Assembly: GCA_964017125.1 (NCBI GenBank)
Contig: OZ024908.1
Location: forward strand, 60,285,521 to 60,349,520
Direction: 5' to 3'
DNA length: 64,000 bases
From: Flabesymbios commensalis
Lineage: Eukaryota; Annelida; Polychaeta; Terebellida; Flabelligeridae
Program-made: the position numbers and the translations under genes
Part shown: piece after piece, positions 1 to 12,050 of the stretch
Numbering within the stretch: the first letter of the stretch is position 1
Layout: each line of letters begins with the position of its first letter
Notes under the pieces: generated by a model
Told to the model about the DNA's origin: nothing
Seen by the model: only the letters and a program-made list of their open reading frames with translations
The model's database searches: none

Positions 1-2397
1 TAGTGGGTTATGTAATCCTAAATGTGGATTGCGTTTGCTTATTTTGAAATTAAGGCACCTCAACTTTAATTAAACATCAAAAGTCAAATATATGTTATCA
101 GCTCCTTAATGCAAGAAAATGTATTTTCCAACAGTCTGGTATAGCTAAGAAGCAGGCTAAAGTCGGGGGGGGGGGGTCACAATGAACAATATATCGTTAG
201 AAGAAGAATGTATATAACAGTGAACAAATTCTACAAATAAAATGAAAATATCCACACTTAAGTAGTGGTTCGCTGGCAAAGAGACCATCAATTCTTTTCT
301 ATTATGTACAATGTTAATTATGTACAAAATAAATCTGAATAGTATATGCGTGTTAATGATTTAATCTATACAAACTGAATGAAAACAATTTAACATGTTT
401 ATCAAATTCAATGAAGACTATGGAGTCACATTTTGGGACGTCACAAGTAGTTGATAGTAGCAGCTGTCTATGTATATACTGTAAGTGCAAAACCAATTCA
501 ATCTGTGAGTGCTTACTTTGTGTATGATTGGCAGTTCGTAACGTACGAAATGATACGTGTCTTCCAAAAGACTTGTGTATTTTATTTATAATTCTTGTGT
601 TATGCTCATAAACTTCACGATTAAGCGTCAGATCAAATGTATCAAAGTAGACAGGACGAAGGTTTTGCTTGCATTTATAATTCATTTTTAATAATCGCTA
701 TGTTTGTGTAGAACTCTCGTGTACTAATGATACCATGCACTATGTCCAGCACTACCGACTGTCATGCCAGATTTCGAGCGTTCTCTCCCCAATAAACTGG
801 GTCCAGTCGAAATTATTAATATTCCAGTATGATCGATTTGGCATGGATATTCAAATTAAAAAAAACTGATTTGTGTACTGATTTGTGGGTGATAAAGTGT
901 ATAAATGAGATAAATATATGGTAATTTGTTGGCAATAGCTCAGCTTTACTGAAACAATATACAGATATATGGATACCTCTACATTATTATAAAACAGGAA
1001 GAACTCTCCTCTAGTTCTATGACATGGCTTAGCATCTTCAACTATATACCAATTCTGTCGCGCAAAGCCAAAATGCAGTATAAGCGTACTTTACAAGTAA
1101 GCATATATTGCATTTTGGCTTTGCAGAGCTGTAAAGAAGTGCGGCACGCAAAGCGTGAGCTCCGCTCTGTGTAGACCAAGCAGTGGAGTATTATAGTGGA
1201 GATGAACTAACTATGATGTATTGCAATTTGGTGGACATGTCATTCCGAATGCCATAAATGGAAATTTTATATTTCAAGATGTTGACTACATAATTCACTA
1301 GGGCCCGTTCAAATAATCTGACCACCGGTCTAGAGCTTATCGCCTAGAGAAGATGGTGCAAGTTTGAATACAGAATGGCGATCCATTTCGGGCGTTGCTT
1401 GGATTCTCTGCTGCCATCTGGTGTATACGTTTATGAATATCTTCATCACATGCATCTACCACCACCCCATCTGGTGAATATTACATAAATATATACATCT
1501 CATTTGACTAAACCTCAAGTTGGGTCGATCCACAACTTCTAGTGCCTGAATAATATTGACCACCAAGTAACTATATAGAGTTTGTATGTGTGTGTTTTAT
1601 CCTTCAAAAACAAAAACACGTCCATGATTGACATGCAAAGGCAAACTGCTTACTGAAAAGTGCACAGTTGATTTTGGCACGGCAGAATAGTACATTGTAG
1701 TAAATGGGAGTTGACTGTGGAACTGGTTGAAACCGCCTTTGAATTTGTTTAAAAGCATATAAAGTCGTGTTGCAATTTGGCCCACTGCAAACATATAAAT
1801 TTATTTTTTTGTTTTAGACAATAACTTTGCTTTTAAATCGTCGTCAAATGTATCAGGTCTACTTTAAAATATTTAACAAACAGTAACAAATTGAAATAGA
1901 AATTTAAATTCAGCTGCATCAGCGTTACACGTAATTAGCACCAGTGCCGTTTTGTCTTGTTTCCGTAGCCCGACAAATGAATTATTTATTTTAATATACC
2001 ATCGATACAAAAACATATTGAAAAGTGACATATATTATTTATAACTGCGTGTAGGCCTATTATTGTGCTGAGGGGTAGAATTCAAGTATATTTTCTCCTT
2101 TTATCGTATTTTGTCGCGCACACGGATGCACACTTATGACATTATCCCGCGTGTGAGTATGGGAGACTGGGGCACTTGGAGACAGAATTGTTAGAAAACA
2201 CCAAAAATATATTTAGAAATATAACACTTTGACGACATGAATTGACATAGAATTCGTTGTGGTTTAGGCTATTAGACCAATAGCTGATTTTTTTTTAGAA
2301 ATGTAGGCCTTGTGACGGTTTCGCGGCACTTTCATACTGCTTCAGGGAACCTTGAGGCAGTCCTGGGTTACTTGAGAGTCAAAACATTATTTACTTT
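1..2397. other. AT-rich stretch without a recognised gene
   Basis: No reading frame here looks like a known protein, and the short open frames have no domain-like features. Visible items are a G run near 167-178 and a hairpin at 1062-1124, listed separately. The rest looks like ordinary noncoding DNA. Confidence 0.5.
1062..1124. repeat. Hairpin with 21-bp arms
   Basis: The arm at 1062-1082 and its reverse complement at 1104-1124 match with one mismatch around a 21-nt loop. The arm word GCCAAAATGCAGTA recurs in altered form near 5857, 6081, 38905, 47295 and 53597. This is probably a relic of a dispersed foldback repeat whose full unit is not visible here. Confidence 0.6.
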
Positions 2398-2620
2398 GGA
2401 AAGTGGGAGATAGCGGTTTCGAACCCCACTCTGACCTTCGAGTTTCAAAGAAACAAAATGTTTCTTCTCCGCTCACTCGCAAAGATGCAATATTGTAGTG
2501 AGCCTCCGACTGAGAGGTAGCGTGCTCGGCATCAGACTCCCAGCGCTCGAATTTCAAATCCTGTGTCATCAGTATCATCTTATTCATCTCACAATTCTCA
2601 GGGAATTCTCCAGGCTCAGT
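2398..2620 (+). mobile_element. Diverged tRNA-derived SINE copy (dimeric family)
   Basis: This is an old copy of the SINE best seen at 41280-41610. It keeps the AAAGAAAC-AAAATGTTTCTTC linker and the second tRNA-like unit, with a GAGAGGTAGCGTGCTCGGC A-box region and a CTCGAATTTCAAATCC B-box region. The 3' unique part that follows is degraded. The copy stops where the MITE at 2621 begins, so its tail is missing. Confidence 0.7.
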
Positions 2621-2944
2621 TTAACCATTTAAGCCCTCACGATGCATTAAAGCATCATTTTACATCCCTGAAAACAGACTTAATTTTCCTACAACTAGTG
2701 GTTTTAGAATGAAAATTTCAATGAAACTGGTTTACCAATACATGGCAATTTTATTTAATTTTCCACCAACATCAAATCATCTTTATCCACTACAAGTCGA
2801 GAATTGCGACACAGCACAAAAATTTAAAAAAAACTTGTACAGTTCTAGTCTATGGTCATGTTTACACCATAATTATGGTCATATTAATAAGCCAAAATAA
2901 ACTCACCGATTTTTGAAGATTTTAGCCTGAGCTAGTCCCTTTAA
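2621..2944. mobile_element. Chimeric TTAA-flanked MITE (half family F, half family A)
   Basis: The left part, to about 2807, matches the left half of the family F MITE at 15137-15386, including the start AAGCCCTCACGATGCATTAA and the stem word CTACAAGTCGAGAATTGCG. From about 2811 it matches the right arm of family A (8968-9342), with the words CAGTTCTAGTCTA and TAGTCCCTTTAA. TTAA lies at both outer ends (2621-2624 and 2941-2944). Each half carries only one arm of its parent palindrome. Recombination or template switching between two MITEs is a plausible origin; that is inference. Confidence 0.75.
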
Positions 2945-4946
2945 CAACTATGGCTTACTACATCATTATATACATTGAAAAGAAAACTTGCTTAAGCCAC
3001 AATTCCACTCTGCAACGGATGCAAATTTTATCCCAGAATTGCTTTTTGATGTCGTCTTTTGTACAAGTTAAATGACTAATTGTCTAGCTATCTAAATCTA
3101 AGCTATCTAAAAAATATTAATATCTAGTGGGTTGTGATGGTAAAACAATTTTTTTTATTACGGAGTGATTTTTTTTATTATGCATTGCAATTTTGAAAAT
3201 ATACCTATATCTGAATTATCATAACATACAGCCAAAAGCATCGACAGTAAAACCATATGATCTCTAAACTATGATAGCCTATTGCCTTTTTTTCCAGTCA
3301 AGTTTAAATTCAGTGTTTGGGAAAATACGAAGCGGTATGGTAGTTTGACATTAATTTACCACTCTGTGACGTCATGGTGTGGCGTGCCACGGTGCCACAG
3401 GGTGGTATTTGAAAACTGTTTGACAAAAGTCACATACACTACGACGATAATGGCATAAGTCCGCAAACCACAATGTCATGACACAACTCGGTCATACTGA
3501 CAGAAAACATGGAGTGGAAGAACATTATATTTATGAAAAAATGACAATTTATTTACCGAATTTGCAAAGAGTTGTCAGTTAGTCCGCAGCGTGTGATGAA
3601 AGCTTCTATTTCAATGGTATAAACCGGTTTGCGAAATCGGCAATTTATTCCGAGTGTTGTCGGCAAGACGACGTCGTGAAACGGCTTGCAAATGTGCCAC
3701 GGATTTCAACGATAACGTTACAAATGATATAATTTCTCTGTCAATATAATTAGGCCGTCTCAGAAATAATACAACTTGTTCAATGGAACAATGGAGAACA
3801 GAAATCAACGGTCATATTCCCAGAACGGGCTAGTTCCACAGGACAAAAGTATGATTATTATCGCCTTAAGATTCTGTGATGTCGTACTTTTTGTCCGAGG
3901 CCGATGTTGTGACAGACAGTTGTTGCTGTTCAGTGACTTCTGGTATAAAAACTGTTAACCGGCGGTCGTAGCAATTTAACTGGATGGTGCATTATTACAT
4001 TCACTAAGAGTTGATAACATTCGTGGAAAGTGACAACTTTGGCCAAAAATGTTATGGCCAACGGAAAACTACTCACCTTGTCATGTTGTTTGCTATTTCC
4101 CATTCACGTCATTTCGGATCAACTCTAGCCTACACTGTGTCTGTGGCCTGTGCCTGTGCTGTGGCTGTGCTATTTGATTTTCTAACAATAATACTAATAG
4201 ACCCCCTAGGCTAAGGGCCTATTATTTGAGTGTTTAGGCCTACACAATTTTTTTTATAACAGTGTCTTTTCTATGTACCGGTATGTCTACGACCATTCAG
4301 GATTTCCACCAGGAATGTTTTGAGTGTGAGAGGGCTCCAAATTGGCAAAAGGGTGGGGAGGAAGGTGATTCCACAGACACAGTGACAGCCTAGACCCCCT
4401 GGCCTAGACCCCCTATTTTAACTTAACTGAAATTACAACAAAATAGGGAATAGGTCACTATATATTTTCAAACACTTAGTAAATAACCAGCTTTTGTACT
4501 AAGGCCTAGGCCTGAGGGGGGTTGGGGGGGGCAGCAGCGTCCGCAGCTTCCCGATATAGAGGGGGGTTTAAGAGGTACGATATTTAGAAAAACAGGGGGG
4601 TCCGGGGGCTCGCCCCCCAAAATCCACAGAATTTGTTGAAAATCTGAAGCTCAATGAGGGGGGGGGGCAGGACCCCTCTGACCCTCCCCCCATGCACGCC
4701 CTGGGGGGGAGGGGGGGGGGTCTGAACCGAATCCTTCCCTCGGCCCCCTGTGGAAACCCTGCAATCTCGCCTACATAGACTTTGTCATAGGCTAAGGCCT
4801 GGTAGGCTATAGGCCTGGCCTACCAAATTAATATAATATAATGAAATAGGCTTAGAGTCTACTATAGGCCATGGACATTATCAGATTATAGATAGTCTTT
4901 AATATAATTATAAGCTGTTTAAATAAGCCTATATTAGGCATGCATA
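2945..4946. other. Noncoding stretch with a G-rich patch
   Basis: No gene is recognised. Open frames around 3611-4214 are short and show no domain features. The only notable part is the G-rich patch at 4514-4720, listed separately. Confidence 0.5.
4514..4720 (+). other. G-run cluster (possible G-quadruplex)
   Basis: Runs of six to ten G recur around 4515, 4525, 4561, 4596, 4659 and 4705, with a few C runs on the same strand. The spacing would allow G-quadruplex folding of the plus strand. A similar but shorter G-rich patch at 5886-5900 is followed by the words GGGGGCGAGCCCC and GGATCCGCCACTG, so both may be decayed copies of one repeat. No function is implied by the sequence. Confidence 0.45.
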
Positions 4947-5827
4947 TACAGTACTGATTTAGCAAAATGGGACAAGCTTTTTCAGTGGGGCTAGCCCCAG
5001 CTAACGCAGGCCAGCCCTGGGCTAGCCCCATGTTCTCTCCCCACCCCATTTGGGGCTCGCATGTATGCGCCCAAAGTTATAAAATCGTTTAGCCGGGCCG
5101 CAATGTGCGTTTTGGTATAAGCTCATATAACTGGAGCCGCGCTCATATCGCCGGGGCTCAAGCCAATCTAGAGCCTCGGCGAATTGATTCAACGCCTGTC
5201 AGGCGCGCTTCTCGTCTGGTCCAGTTTCAAGCTCGCCCGGTGCGCCGGGCGAGCCTGACTTTCCAGGTGCCTGTTTTTTCATCTTCAGTTAGGCCTATTC
5301 CAGTGACCGTAGCTTCATAAAACCACCCATTTTCTGAATTTATACACTGAACTGCTTGTCTGATACTAGAGATAATGTCTAAATGCTAAAGGCTAAATGC
5401 TAAATGGCTAAGCAGAAACAAATGAGGACTGCAACAGGTCTAGATGTATGTATACACGTACGGACACTCAATTATTGCACGTTTAGATCAACTCAGAGCT
5501 GTTCAGATGATGCTGGATGTGGTCAAGCTGAGCGCGCCCTGTCTTGCCCAGAACGAGCCTGACCAGCCCGGCGAGATGACACATGGTTCACAGCATCCAT
5601 GTTAGCCGCCACACAGTATTCTGGGTGCAAGCCCAAGTAGAATTTGGGCGGGTATATTTTCCTGGCCCGAACCGTGTGGGGGCTCGAGCCCATTTCATGC
5701 GCTGGGCGCAACCAATTCTGCGCCTGTCTCGCCGGGCTTGCGCCCGGGCTAATGACGGGCTGGCCAGCGTTAACGCAGGCCAGCCACTGATGAAAAATCT
5801 GTCCCATTTTGTGAAATCAGTACTGTA
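4947..5827. mobile_element. TA-flanked MITE with GC-rich interior
   Basis: The termini are inverted repeats. The left end reads CAGTACTGATTTAGCAAAAT and the right end, reverse-complemented, CAGTACTGATTTCACAAAAT; similarity continues through GGGACA and the GC-rich GGCCAGCCC words for about 70 bp. TA lies immediately outside both ends (4947-4948 and 5826-5827), as expected for Tc1/mariner-type target duplication. The interior holds several GC-rich GGGC...GCCC palindromes and no transposase, so it is non-autonomous. Open frames across 5523-5848 follow from the GC-rich repeats and are not genes. Confidence 0.7.
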
Positions 5828-8800
5828 GCTACATGTTATACTGTGCACAGTTACCTACAAAGCCCAAATGCAGTAGGCATATTCAGGGAGGGGGGGGGGG
5901 GCAGCAGGCGCGTGCGCCCCTTATTTTCGCCAAATACTTTGAAAATCACCCTATTTAACTGGCTAAAATTTACCAAAAAAATTTAGGGGGCGAGCCCCAT
6001 AGGCCCCCCCTTTCTTCAAATGCTGGATCCGCCACTGATATCTGTTTGCTTTACAACTAAAACAATTATCAGTGATTATACTGTATTTTGGCTTCGCAAT
6101 ATATCGTTATAGGCCTATTCTACATATTCAGGGGTGGGCAAGTGGTCGCCACATCGCCACATGTGGCGACAAAAGCAAAATATCTGTTCAGTGGCCAAGC
6201 CTAAATTTCTGAAAACCCTAAATTTCTGATAAAAAAAAATAAAATAAATAAAAAGAAAAAAATGTGAAAAGACAGACAAGGCGGTTGCCTCGTCTGCCCC
6301 AGTCTATGGGCTTGGTAACTGTCACAATTTTTATTTCTAGCAATGCCCATGGCTAAAGGCAACATTATACAATGTTGGACAAATGTTTTCAGGGCAGGGC
6401 TACCTGAAACCACACATTTTGTTTTATAGCTTTGCCTAATGGTCTAGCTACATGTATCTGACAGTTTGTCAGCTATCAGGCATTTTTATTAAAAACAAAA
6501 CAAAAGGCACATCTACACCCCCTGAAAGGTTAGTGTGTGTGCAAAATAAGAGAAATCCATGTCAATGCTATTGAGAATGCAATGACTGTTAGGGGCCTAC
6601 ACTGTAAACATCAACATCTGCAAATTTTTGGTCCCAAACTACGGTTCATTTCTACCCAATTGGAGTTGTGGGTCACAGTAGAAGAAGAAAATGTTTATTT
6701 GACAAATAACACAGTAAAATAATGCAAATTAGCGACACGGTAGCGAGACAAAATTTAAAAATTAGGTGATAATTGAATATATTATTCAATTAGCAGTGTG
6801 ACTGAGGGTTGATGAGGTACAGTTAGCTTCAAAAGAGGGGGTGGGTCAGGATGTCCCTCTTCTGGATCTGTAACTTAGCTGTAGGCCTACATAGTAGTAG
6901 CATGTAAGCCTTTTGTTTTAATGTGTTGTGCAGTAGGCCCACAGCCCACAATCTGGGGGTACATCTGTCAGAATAAAACATAATTCAATGACTTGGCCTA
7001 CAAGGGCTCAGGTCTAGATACTGAATTTGACCCATATCTATGGTGTTGCAATTACCGGGTAGTGAATATTTTAGGCTTCTAGGTCAGGTCTGTATAATTT
7101 ACCAGGCATTAGAACAGGTGTGGCTTCCCTAGCCAGACCAGTATTTAATGTAATTAAATTTAAAGTGTATAAAATAGCCTATATGGCTAGGTCTTATATT
7201 AGGCCTAATTTATACATCTACATAATATAGTTAGAGGTCTACATATCCTTAACATATACAAAAAAGAATGGAAAGTACCCCTACATAAATTTAAAAGTTT
7301 ACCTCCTAAAATGTTTGTTTTTTCATGGACCTTCATACATGTGTACATTTGTGCAATCAATGCACCGTAACAGAAAAATTAGAACAGCCCCATCCTAGTT
7401 TAAAATAATGGTAAGTTGGCCATTTCACCATCTAATGTTTTTGCAATAACATTTACCTGAAATAAATGTCAGACAAATGTGTTAACTTCAAATATATCAC
7501 GAATAATATTTAGAATTCAATTTGAATAATGGAGGAATCATTACTTTATTTTACTATCACAGCTTTTTACACAACTTTCCAAACTCAGTTTACCTGACAG
7601 CTGAGATATTAACCTAGAAAACCATGTTTGAGACACAAAAAGGCACTAGGCCCACCAAATTCACATTGGGCCACATGTAAAAAAGAAAACCTGGATACAT
7701 CCCTAATTTTGGTAATACATATGTATTAATATTTTTGATTAATTTATTTGCATCATTAAAAAAGTATCTATCACCACAAGTTAAATGTGGAAGTAATCAA
7801 CTGTCCATTCAGTGTATATTTGAACCACTGTGTATAAATATGTCTTTTTTATAACTAATCCCATCTCATTTGATACTGGAAATTGTATATAAGAAATTAA
7901 ATGTTAACCATTTTTTCCAATTGTACATGTAAAGATTAGATCTAAAGTAATTAACCAATTTACTGAAATTATGCATAATACACAGTTGTACATTGTAATA
8001 TGTGTAATCTTAAATAACTCACCACTTGCACTGACATATTAAATGTCTATTTTCTAAATGTAATCACAATTATTCTTCTAACATTGTGAAGTTCAGAACT
8101 GTTAATAATCACAAAAATATTAGTTACAGAAAAAGAAATATTGTTGAAAAAATAATCATATTTGGGGTGTTTCACCATGTTCACTGCATTGATTTTTTGT
8201 TTAGATTTTTTGTTTCTATATTCCAGATATAAACTAGGCAGTGAGATACATTGCAGTGAATATGTTCTGTGCTACATTGTGTATGAGGTTTCACTGCTTA
8301 TTAAAAGTAAGTCAAATCGATCAATCCTTTAACTACTAATCATCACTTGAATTGATTTTAATATTTTTATTAGCATGTTAAAGCAGTTACATGTATAAGA
8401 AATTACATTCAATTCACTAAAAGTGATTAATTTCTCTCGAAGGGGATGAAAAGTTAAATGACAGTTTGTAAATTATTGCATGCATTTATTGGTAAGTTTT
8501 CATCTTCTAGGCAAGTGAACGTTGAATAATAATCAACTCCAGGAATTTCTTTGTGGGGGAGGTACAACATTTTGAATAAAATTTGTTGCAGTCATTTCAT
8601 AGTACTTAATGTTGTATTTTATGTAGTTTTGTTTAAAAGTGAACATTTAGTCTTTAGTGTATTATTATATTTAATTACTTTGATTATAGGAAAAAATACT
8701 TCTATATTCATACAATGAAATATATATGTTTGCAGACATGTGAGAGGTTTCTTCGTGCATGCAACATGTTCACTGGAAAGAAGTGACCTGCTCTTTGGAA

Positions 8801-8967
8801 AAACATGTGCAAGATTGCTACAACAGCACATATTACTCACATTTAACATGTACAGTTTGAGCCACATGTTGTATATTTTGAATACCGGGTTTATTCATCT
8901 GATTAATTGTAGTAGTATATTACATCCCAATTATAAAGAGGATGTACATGTATTTTTATTTTCCACA
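5828..8967. other. AT-rich stretch with no recognised gene
   Basis: Apart from the G-rich patch near 5886-6030 and a short hairpin near 6147-6172 (GTCGCCACAT/ATGTGGCGAC), no coding or repeat structure was identified. Short open frames at 6201-6722 and 8619-9042 show no family resemblance. Confidence 0.5.
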
Positions 8968-9342
8968 TTAAAGGGACTGGCCCAGGCTAAAATCATTAAA
9001 AAATCGGTGATTTTATTTTGGCTTCTCAATATGACCATATGATGTAAACATGTCCATAGACTAGAACTGCAAAAGTTTTTTAATTTTTGTGCTGCGCATT
9101 CACCAGTTAGGCTAGATATAAAGACGAAATTCCCGCTTTCTAATTATTGACAACCATGTCAATAATTAGAAATGCGGGAATTTCGTCTCTATATTTAGTC
9201 TAACTGGTGAATGCGCAGCAGAACACTTAAAAAACTTTTGCAGTTCTAGTCTACGGACATGTTTACATCATATGGTCATATTAAGAAGCCAAAATAAAAT
9301 CACCTATTTTTTGATGATTTAAGCCTGGGCCAGTCCCTTTAA
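8968..9342. mobile_element. Family A foldback MITE, full length
   Basis: This is a ~375-bp palindromic element. The arms start TTAAAGGGACTGGCCCAGGC and end, inverted, at GCCTGGGCCAGTCCCTTTAA. The whole element folds on a centre near 9155, with the inner stem TCTAATTATTGACA/TGTCAATAATTAGA. TTAA at both ends points to a TTAA-specific transposase such as piggyBac or Kolobok; no transposase is present. A diverged copy lies at 56763-57054 and half a copy in the chimera at 2811-2944. Confidence 0.85.
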
Positions 9343-10096
9343 ATTAAAATTAAAACTACAAGTAAAAGCTTAATAGGTTAATGTTCATGAATTATTTTGC
9401 TTGGTAAGTGCATTTTTTAAGGACACATCATCAAAATCATATACAAATTTGGTATTCAGCCTCCAAGCAATGAATGTAATGATCAATTTAATAAGGAATT
9501 GTCAAACAATGATTTCTCAATCTTTTCAGCCTATTAATTAGGTTTAGAGGCACCCTAAGTTAATGTCAGGAGTGTCAAATAATGTTGAAAAAATTTGGAG
9601 TGATATGATTTGGGAATTCAGACTCAAAATGTGATATCTTACACTTTTAAAATTGAAGGAAATGTAAAAGTTAGGAATATTTGAATTGAAATTATTTATG
9701 ATTATAAATTTAAATTTACAGGGATTCATGAAGCAGTAGCTAAGTAATGAATTGACCAATTTTAGAAATAATAAAGTTAATATAATGAATTAAAGAGTAG
9801 AACAATAACATATTTAAATTTATTTCTTCAAATTATTTGACATGGGCTAAATCCATGGGTCATGAAATGCATGGCATAATCCTTCCAATGATCATATTGT
9901 ATATTATATGTGTGAAAGTAATCATGACAATTGTAAAATCTAAAATGGGATCCTCACTTATTTCATCTGTCATTTTCTAATTAATGGAAGCGATTGTAAA
10001 TGACAATGTTGAGTAGTAATTGGATATCATGATTGTATTGAACCTGTTAAATCTATGCCACTTTTAACATCTTTGCTAAGGGGTAACAATTAAAAA
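9343..10096. other. AT-rich stretch, nothing recognised
   Basis: Very AT-rich, with one short minus-strand open frame (9544-9759) that shows no domain features. No repeat boundary was seen. Confidence 0.5.
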
Positions 10097-10344
10097 TTAG
10101 CGCTTTAACCGCCGGTCCCGAATATATTCAATTTCTTCAGTTTTTATTACTACATCATTTACCACATTTCAAACATGTTAAATATAAAATGTGACTTTAA
10201 ATGAGCAAGCTCTGAAAAAAGTTGATCTCCATTTTGTCAAATCTGAATAATTTTCACTCGCTTGACGTTGTGGATCGCGTCAGCGAGACACAACTTCAAG
10301 CGAGTGAAAATTCAAATTGAATAATTTGCCGGTTAAAGGGTTAA
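10097..10344 (-). mobile_element. Family D MITE copy
   Basis: This is the reverse complement of the family D element at 47779-48014. It contains the other end CTTTAACCGCCGGT, the conserved hairpin CTTGACGTTGTG...CACAACTTCAAG, and the terminus GGTTAAAGGGTTAA at 10331-10344. The left boundary is less exact because it lacks the usual TTAACCC. Confidence 0.75.
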
Positions 10345-10639
10345 TACACATCATACATGAAAAAATACATCATATCAGGTATTAACGTACCAGTATTTAT
10401 TAAAAATGTTTGTGTCCAGCTAATGAGAAAAGTTATGTTTAGATTATAAGAAAAGGTAGTTGATTGATACAAGCTGTATAAATTGATGGCATAAACAGAG
10501 TGAACTGAGAATGAGAAAGAAAATGCATGTAAACAAGTTATAACAATATAAAAAATTACAACTTCTTAGTTATATATAAAGGTTTACATTGTGAATTAAC
10601 CATAATGTCCTATGCATTTATGTATATATGTATATATTG

Positions 10640-12050
10640 ATCAATGGCCGTCGGCCATTTTTAATTGTTTTTATCCCCTACCCGTAGGGAAAGGGGGATT
10701 TTAGTTGTGCCAGGATTCCGTACAGCGTCCGTAATGTTTAGATTTTTTAAAGATGCAACAAAAATTCAAAATGGCCACCAGAGGTCAAGTTATCATTTTT
10801 GTAATTGCGAAATTTTTTTCAAAATCTTTAAATCACCTTCCTAACTAGTTGGAGATGTGAAAGTGAGTTTTTAAAGATGCTAACCGAATCCATGTGTGCG
10901 CAAAAAATCAAATAAAAAATTATTCAAATTTTACAATAACTTTGCCCATGATATACAGTCCAGGAGATTTTTTAAAAGTTTTACTGAAATTCAAAATGGC
11001 TGCCACGGATCAATTTCATTTTTGTAAGCGCAAAAACTCAAATACTTAGTCAGAAATTATTCAAATTTTACGATCACATTTCCCACCATATGGAGATGTG
11101 TTGGTGATTTTAATTAAATTTGAAATGGCCGCCACAAGTCTACTTTTTTATTTATTTGTAGGCGCCAAAATTCAGAACCTAAGTTATGCTGGGGATGACA
11201 TTGGACTTCAGGCCTCTTGTTTCTCGTTATCTCGGAAAACTGGCATGATAGCTGATCTATCAACTTCTGCTTCCTCATACATGTACTTCACATATCCATC
11301 ACATACCACTGGGAAATTGTTTTGGTGACATTTTGATCCCCATATCACCAACCCTTCAATTACTATGAGCACTAACAAAAAAATGCTCATTAGCGAATTT
11401 CAGGAACAAGTTGCCATCAGATCTTCTTTTAATTTGGCAAATATGTTCAGCTATATCAGCCAATGACCTGATTAACTTTGGGGATCAAACAATTTTAAAA
11501 TGGCCGTTTTCAAAAACGATAACGGAGGGCTGATTTCGTGTTCGTTTCCGCACAACTCTTTCTAGTTACTATAATAGGGCCAACAACAAAGAAATACTCA
11601 TTTCAGAAAAAAATTCCCAGCATATCTTCTTTTTATTTGGCAAATAGGCACAGTGATGTCAGCCAATGACATGATTAACTTTGGAGAGCAATAGATTTAA
11701 AAATGGCCGTTTAGCGGCCATTTTTAATTTCAGTAATTTTGTAATATTTTCGTCAATCCCAAACAAAGGAAAATAGCTGGACCAAGCATATAGAACAAAA
11801 CGTAATGACTCACAGAAGGATAACCCATGACAAATTTCGCTGAAATAAAATCCAAAATAGCTGACTGACGGTCATTTTTAATTGTTTTTTTTTCGCATTA
11901 TCTCATAAATCTTGCATAATAGCTAAAGCGCTAATATAAAATAAACCCTGAAAAAATGTACTGATCTATATCAAATTTTAAATGGCCGACTGGCAATAAA
12001 GGAGGGCTGCTTTCGTGTTCGTTTCCGAACGACTCTTTCTGGTTTGACTA
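10640..12050. repeat. Degenerate ~200-bp tandem array
   Basis: Diverged units repeat words such as AAAATGGCCG, GGAGATGTG and TTCGTGTTCGTTTCCG. A paragraph starting GCTCATTAGCGAATTTCAGG near 11388 and ending in AAATGGCCG near 11506 recurs from about 11597 to 11708, a spacing near 207 bp. GGAGGGCTG-TTTCGTGTTCGTTTCCG occurs at 11525 and again at 12001. It looks like an old satellite or a transposon-derived tandem repeat. Open frames inside (11098-11390) are incidental. Confidence 0.55.

Noticed and set aside
5523-5848. Three overlapping GC-rich frames on both strands
   Set aside because: They lie inside the TA-flanked MITE and come from its GGGC/GCCC palindromes.
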